A stretch of DNA of 9,225 nucleotides. Source: Anaerolineales bacterium (GTDB lineage: Bacteria; Chloroflexota; Anaerolineae; 4572-78; NAK82). Numbering within the stretch: the first letter of the stretch is position 1; every line of letters starts with the position of its first letter. Under the pieces are notes generated by a model that was not told where the DNA came from, searched no databases, and saw only the letters and a program-made list of their open reading frames with translations. The stretch covers positions 1 to 9,225 of the forward strand of contig JAHELX010000219.1 of the NCBI GenBank assembly GCA_024643945.1, written 5' to 3'. This document shows positions 6,747 through 9,225 of the stretch, one piece after another. The translations under genes were made by a program, and so were the position numbers.

Positions 6747-6784
6747 AATGAGTCGTATTACTCAATCTTGGTAACGGACTCATT
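6747..6784. promoter_or_regulatory. Inverted-repeat cluster at the fumC promoter, candidate operator
   Basis: AATGAGTC (6747-6754) and GACTCATT (6777-6784) are perfect 8-bp inverted arms 22 bases apart. The right arm overlaps the fumC -10 box by three bases. A third half-site, ACTCA (6760-6764), pairs with TGAGT (6749-6753) over a six-base spacer. Three half-sites around the predicted start point suggest a repressor site; a leader-RNA hairpin is the alternative. The regulator is unknown. Confidence 0.45.
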
Positions 6785-6810
6785 CTACCTGAATTACACT
6801 CCATCGTCAA
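6782..6810 (-). promoter_or_regulatory. Predicted sigma-70 promoter of fumC-degV-GNAT
   Basis: On the minus strand, TTGACG (6805-6810) is followed by exactly 17 bases and TAGAAT (6782-6787); each hexamer has one mismatch to consensus. The predicted start near 6775 gives a leader of about 130 bases before ATG 6646. Confidence 0.65.
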
Positions 6811-6978
6811 CTGCTTGTGTTTGGTGATTGCCCATATCTTACTGCGATGACTGTGCACAAGTAGGTATCCTGGTGTGCGTGCTAGTACCCCATCACAGAG
6901 ATTATGATATACCAAGGCCACGCCCATGGCGGCTGAATCGGACCTATCAAGATCACTTTGCTGGGGCACTAGCAGGCT

Positions 6979-7008
6979 TTGACATCGTATGGTAAAATGT
7001 GCTATATT
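6979..7008 (+). promoter_or_regulatory. Predicted sigma-70 promoter P1 of the phosphofructokinase gene
   Basis: A consensus -35, TTGACA (6979-6984), is followed by an 18-base spacer and TATATT (7003-7008), one mismatch from the -10 consensus. The start point would be near 7015, giving a leader of about 87 bases. Confidence 0.7.
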
Positions 7009-7028
7009 CGACACGAAAGGGGAGCAAG

Positions 7029-7057
7029 TTGAATCTTTCACATACAAAGGATATACT
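7029..7057 (+). promoter_or_regulatory. Possible second promoter P2 of the phosphofructokinase gene
   Basis: TTGAAT (7029-7034), a 17-base spacer and TATACT (7052-7057) lie downstream of P1. The spacing is ideal but the -35 is weaker. If used, the start point (near 7064) falls inside the leader hairpin. Confidence 0.35.
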
Positions 7058-7080
7058 TGCAGAAGATTTATCTGTTGCAA
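7057..7080 (+). other. Leader hairpin upstream of the phosphofructokinase ribosome site
   Basis: TTGCAG (7057-7062) and TTGCAA (7075-7080) pair (five Watson-Crick pairs and one G-T), then one mismatch, then AGA/TCT closing a TTTA loop. It ends ten bases before the GGAGG at 7090-7094 and could affect mRNA stability or translation. It does not match a riboswitch I know. Confidence 0.35.
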
Positions 7081-7089
7081 ATTAGCAGC

Positions 7090-7094
7090 GGAGG
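7090..7094 (+). promoter_or_regulatory. Shine-Dalgarno deciding the phosphofructokinase start
   Basis: GGAGG, seven bases before ATG 7102. It favours this start over the in-frame ATG at 7057. Confidence 0.75.
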
Positions 7095-7101
7095 TTTAAC
7101 G

Positions 7102-8304
7102 ATGGCAAATATTAAAAAGACAAAAGGCATTATCGGAATTCTAACCGGTGGCGGAGATGTTCCGGGATTGAATCCCGCGATTAGAGCGGTAACCATTCGA
7201 GCCATTAGAGAAGGTTACCAAGTCATTGGGATTCGTCGCGGGTGGGCTGGTGCCATAGAGATAACACGTGACCCCAAAGCGGATAACAGCAAAAATTATC
7301 AAGTCCTTACTGAAGAAATAGTCAATAAGGCCGGGAGGACAGGTGGTACCTTTTTACATAGCTCTCGCACACGTCCCAGCCACGTAGCCAAAGCGAAAGT
7401 TCCCGAGCATTTACAGGACACCTACGCCGACGATATGAACGATTTAACCCCAGAGGTCGTAAAAAACCTTGATTTTCTAGGTATTGATTACCTTATTCCC
7501 ATCGGCGGTGACGATACACTCAGCTATGCGGTACGATTATATCAAGAAGGCGTCAGAGTTGTGGCCATCCCTAAGACGATGGACAACGATGTGCCCGGAA
7601 CAGATTATTGCATTGGATTTAGTACATGCGTGACCAGAACCATCATGATGATCAATAATTTACGCACGTCAGCCGGCTCTCACGAAAGGTTCTTGGTTGT
7701 AGAAGTTTTCGGACGGTATGCCGGTTTTACCGCCATGCTGCCAACCATGGCCGGCGCCGCCAACCGTTGTGTCATTCCTGAGTATAGGTTTGACATCGAG
7801 AGGTTAACCGAGTTATTGGCTGGCGACCGTTACAGAAACCCCAGTAAGTATTCAGTGGTCCTGGTATCGGAAGGGGCTATGTTTGAGGGGGGAGAAATGG
7901 TCTTTCAAGATACGACTAAAGATGCCTATGGACATATGAAACTAGGTGGTATTGGCGATCTTGTCTCAGCCAAGCTGAAAGAACTCTCCCCCCAATTCAA
8001 CAATGGCAAACCCATCAATACCATCAATCAGAAATTAGGCTACCTGGTGCGCGGGGGCGATCCTGATGCCATTGATTCTATCGTGCCTATGGCTTATGGA
8101 AATTTAGCGCTAGATTTAATCCTTAAGGGAATTCACGGTCGTTTGGTTGTTTTGAAGAACGGACGATATGATAATATGCCGATTGAGGTGATCACCAGTT
8201 CCAAAAAAGTGGTTGATGTAGAGAAATATTACAATACCGAGCGGTTGCGCCCCCATTATAAGAGTTTCGAAATGAAACCTCTGTTTATCATGACCAGCGA
8301 GTAA
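7102..8304 (+). CDS. 6-phosphofructokinase, probably PPi-dependent
   Basis: A 400-residue PFK-family protein phosphorylating fructose 6-phosphate to the 1,6-bisphosphate. The N-terminal phosphoryl-donor loop is GILTGGGDVPGLNPAIRAV (12-30). GGDDT (135-139) and PKTMDND (157-163) carry Asp and Lys where ATP-PFKs have Gly (Gly104 and Gly124 in E. coli); these two substitutions mark PPi-type enzymes, which work reversibly. The catalytic TMDND is intact. The usual MGR substrate motif reads FGR (203-205), and the late GGxPxxxDR motif reads VRGGDPDAIDS (316-326), with Ser in place of Arg. The start is ATG 7102, seven bases after GGAGG; an upstream in-frame ATG at 7057 lies within the leader hairpin and is unlikely. 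Its GC content is visibly lower than in fumC/degV, so lateral origin is possible. Donor preference is a prediction. Confidence 0.9.
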   Translation: MANIKKTKGIIGILTGGGDVPGLNPAIRAVTIRAIREGYQVIGIRRGWAGAIEITRDPKADNSKNYQVLTEEIVNKAGRTGGTFLHSSRTRPSHVAKAKVPEHLQDTYADDMNDLTPEVVKNLDFLGIDYLIPIGGDDTLSYAVRLYQEGVRVVAIPKTMDNDVPGTDYCIGFSTCVTRTIMMINNLRTSAGSHERFLVVEVFGRYAGFTAMLPTMAGAANRCVIPEYRFDIERLTELLAGDRYRNPSKYSVVLVSEGAMFEGGEMVFQDTTKDAYGHMKLGGIGDLVSAKLKELSPQFNNGKPINTINQKLGYLVRGGDPDAIDSIVPMAYGNLALDLILKGIHGRLVVLKNGRYDNMPIEVITSSKKVVDVEKYYNTERLRPHYKSFEMKPLFIMTSE

Positions 8305-8319
8305 GGGTAGTTTCAGAGA

Positions 8320-8386
8320 GGTGCAACGCACTTTGCTTTCTTGCTGTGCAGGCGGTCGTCATTAAGGACGCAAAGTGCGTTGCACC
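8320..8386. repeat. Perfect 17-bp inverted repeat, candidate dispersed element
   Basis: GGTGCAACGCACTTTGC (8320-8336) is exactly mirrored by GCAAAGTGCGTTGCACC (8370-8386) around a 33-base centre. It begins 15 bases after the phosphofructokinase stop. There is no T-run on either side and no reading frame inside. It may be a REP/MITE-like intergenic element or a long-loop terminator stem. Confidence 0.7.
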
Positions 8387-8423
8387 TGATGACCGAGTCG
8401 TTATGGCGTGTCGAACAAGCAAA

Positions 8424-8450
8424 GTAGGGGCGAGGTAACCTCGCCCCTAC
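8424..8450. terminator. Perfect 27-base palindrome, likely terminator of lexA and/or pfk
   Basis: GTAGGGGCGAGGT (8424-8436) and ACCTCGCCCCTAC (8438-8450) are perfect 13-bp arms around one central base, a 12-bp stem with a TAA loop. It lies 38 bases beyond the lexA stop and 120 beyond the phosphofructokinase stop. On the minus strand TTTGCTTGTT follows, a modest T-rich tail. GTAGGGGCG-type hairpins recur between genes in several phyla, so it may also be a dispersed repeat. Confidence 0.6.
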
Positions 8451-8487
8451 GCTTATGTATCGCGGCTATTCTTTTTCGGGAGGGTTA

Positions 8488-9123
8488 TCAATTCACCTGG
8501 CGGATGACGGCCAACACCTTACCCTGAATCTGGAGGTTGTCGGGCCTGACGTATATCGGCAGCATCTGGCTGTTTTCTGGCTGAAGCCGAATGCGATTTC
8601 CCTCGTGATAATACCGCTTGAGGGTCGTTTCTTCTTCGTTCACCAGCCAGGCCGCTACCATATCACCGTCGTTGGCGGTCTGCTGGTAGCGCATAATGAC
8701 CATATCGCCGTCGTTGATAAAGGCGTCGATCATCGAATTCCCGCGCACTTGCAAAGCATAAATGTCGTTGCCGGTGGGCACGATATCGCGCGTCAGCCCG
8801 ACCATTTCGCCTGCGAAACCGTCCTCCGGCACAGGGATGGGAGTACCGGCGGCAATGCGCCCCAGTAGCGGCACTTGAATCACGTCAGCAACAGCGCCAC
8901 GCAGCTCTTCCAGGCTTTCAGCAAGCCGGATGCCCCGCGACACCGTCCGGTCGCGCATAATGTGGCCTTCCTTTTGCAAGGCGTTCAGATTATAGTTTAC
9001 CACCGACGTAGACGATATGTTCACTGCTTCACCGATCTCCCGGATGGTGGGGGGATACCCATTGTCCAGGGTAAAGCTCTTGATAAATTCCAGGATTTTA
9101 CGCTGTCGCTCCGAAAGGGCCAT
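8488..9123 (-). CDS. lexA: LexA repressor, SOS-response transcriptional regulator with S24 autoprotease domain
   Basis: A 211-residue dimeric repressor of DNA-damage genes that cleaves itself when stimulated by RecA filaments. The N-terminal winged helix-turn-helix is at about 1-68 (ERQRKILEFIKSF, then GYPPTIREIGEAVNISSTSVVNYNLNALQKEGHI at 22-55). The cleavage site is Ala92-Gly93 in GRIAAGTP. The catalytic dyad is Ser130 in RGNSMIDAFINDGD and Lys169 in TTLKRYY. All functional residues are present, and the length is close to the usual 200-215. The start is ATG 9123, six bases after AAGGAGG (9130-9136); an in-frame ATG at 9141 lies upstream of that ribosome site. A LexA box inside its promoter implies autoregulation. 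No other SOS gene is in the window. Confidence 0.97.
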   Translation of the reverse strand: MALSERQRKILEFIKSFTLDNGYPPTIREIGEAVNISSTSVVNYNLNALQKEGHIMRDRTVSRGIRLAESLEELRGAVADVIQVPLLGRIAAGTPIPVPEDGFAGEMVGLTRDIVPTGNDIYALQVRGNSMIDAFINDGDMVIMRYQQTANDGDMVAAWLVNEEETTLKRYYHEGNRIRLQPENSQMLPIYVRPDNLQIQGKVLAVIRQVN

Positions 9124-9129
9124 GAGCCG

Positions 9130-9136
9130 CCTCCTT
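9130..9136 (-). promoter_or_regulatory. Strong Shine-Dalgarno of lexA
   Basis: AAGGAGG on the minus strand, six bases before ATG 9123. It excludes the six-codon upstream extension. Confidence 0.8.
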
Positions 9137-9141
9137 GGCAC

Positions 9142-9160
9142 TGGTCAATATATTCGACCA
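9142..9160. promoter_or_regulatory. Second dyad in the lexA leader
   Basis: TGGTC (9142-9146) and GACCA (9156-9160) are inverted 5-bp arms around an AT-rich centre holding the palindrome AATATATT. The dyad lies between the -10 box and the ribosome site. It differs from the LexA box, so it would be a site for another factor or a small RNA hairpin. Confidence 0.3.
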
Positions 9161-9178
9161 TCTGTGCTATTCGGCTCT

Positions 9179-9208
9179 ATTTTACCACGAACGTGTGTTC
9201 TATGTCAA
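9179..9208 (-). promoter_or_regulatory. Predicted sigma-70 promoter of lexA
   Basis: On the minus strand, consensus TTGACA (9203-9208), an 18-base spacer and TAAAAT (9179-9184, one mismatch). The start point near 9172 gives a leader of about 50 bases. The LexA box fills most of the spacer. Confidence 0.8.
9189..9200. promoter_or_regulatory. LexA box (SOS operator) in the lexA promoter
   Basis: GAACGTGTGTTC matches GAAC-N4-GTTC, the LexA operator of Gram-positive bacteria and relatives, and differs from the E. coli CTGT-N8-ACAG box. Lying between -35 and -10, it would block RNA polymerase directly and give autorepression. Confidence 0.85.
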
Positions 9209-9225
9209 GACTCAGTTATGCCAAG

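Larger units (their letters stand above)
6647..7101. other. Divergent intergenic region between fumC and phosphofructokinase gene
   Basis: This 455-base stretch contains no credible gene. It holds the fumC promoter and 5' leader on the minus strand, a cluster of TGAGT/ACTCA half-sites, and two tandem candidate promoters and a leader hairpin for the phosphofructokinase on the plus strand. The middle part, about 6811-6978, shows no feature I can name. It is AT-richer than the coding DNA on the fumC side. Confidence 0.75.

Noticed and set aside
6664..7080. 138-codon minus-strand open frame in the fumC/pfk intergenic region
   Set aside because: It has no recognisable motifs, its composition reads like non-coding DNA, and it runs through both divergent promoters and into the fumC start. 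It also lacks a good ribosome site.
8455..8868. 137-codon plus-strand frame opposite lexA
   Set aside because: It is antisense to well-supported lexA coding and has no recognisable domain.

Overview
The window looks like a chromosomal stretch of a bacterium, most probably a Chloroflexota (Anaerolineae/Caldilineae-like) genome. This rests on several weak clues taken together: a GAAC-N4-GTTC LexA box of the Gram-positive/Chloroflexota type, a secreted NHL-repeat protein ending in a short hydrophobic 'FLPIIFKN' tail, a PPi-type phosphofructokinase, and GC-rich inverted repeats between genes. Taxonomy is an inference; no rRNA or other marker is present. By eye, base composition is uneven: fumC, degV, the acetyltransferase and the SDR/peptidase pair are GC-rich, while the phosphofructokinase and NHL genes are visibly poorer in GC.

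Layout. (1) 1-3085, plus strand: the 3' part of a secreted six-repeat NHL protein (open at the left edge); then, after one base, an isochorismatase-family hydrolase lacking its N-terminal portion; then a short-chain dehydrogenase overlapping it by 14 bases; then a small YgjP/SprT-like zinc peptidase 11 bases further on. (2) 3105-6646, minus strand, read fumC -> degV -> GNAT: class II fumarase, a DegV/FakB-type fatty-acid-binding protein and a YghO-like acetyltransferase, probably one operon from a good sigma-70 promoter at 6782-6810. Intercistronic hairpins lie in both gaps. The operon converges on the peptidase gene, with a 7-bp stem hairpin at the junction. (3) 6647-7101: a 455-base divergent regulatory region with the fumC promoter, clustered inverted TGAGT/ACTCA half-sites, and two tandem candidate promoters for the phosphofructokinase. 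(4) 7102-8304, plus strand: 6-phosphofructokinase with the Asp/Lys signature of PPi-dependent enzymes. (5) 8305-8487: convergent gap with two perfect inverted repeats (17-bp and 13-bp arms). (6) 8488-9123, minus strand: lexA, with a near-consensus promoter whose spacer carries a LexA box, a textbook autoregulated SOS repressor.

How the genes work together: fumarase (TCA cycle) and phosphofructokinase (glycolysis) are divergently transcribed central-carbon genes, which could allow joint control from the shared region. DegV would deliver exogenous fatty acids to a FakA kinase that is not in the window. No defence, mobile or biosynthetic system is evident. The most unusual points are the truncated hydrolase abutting the NHL gene, the dyad cluster at the fumC promoter, and substitutions in the sugar-phosphate motifs of the phosphofructokinase.
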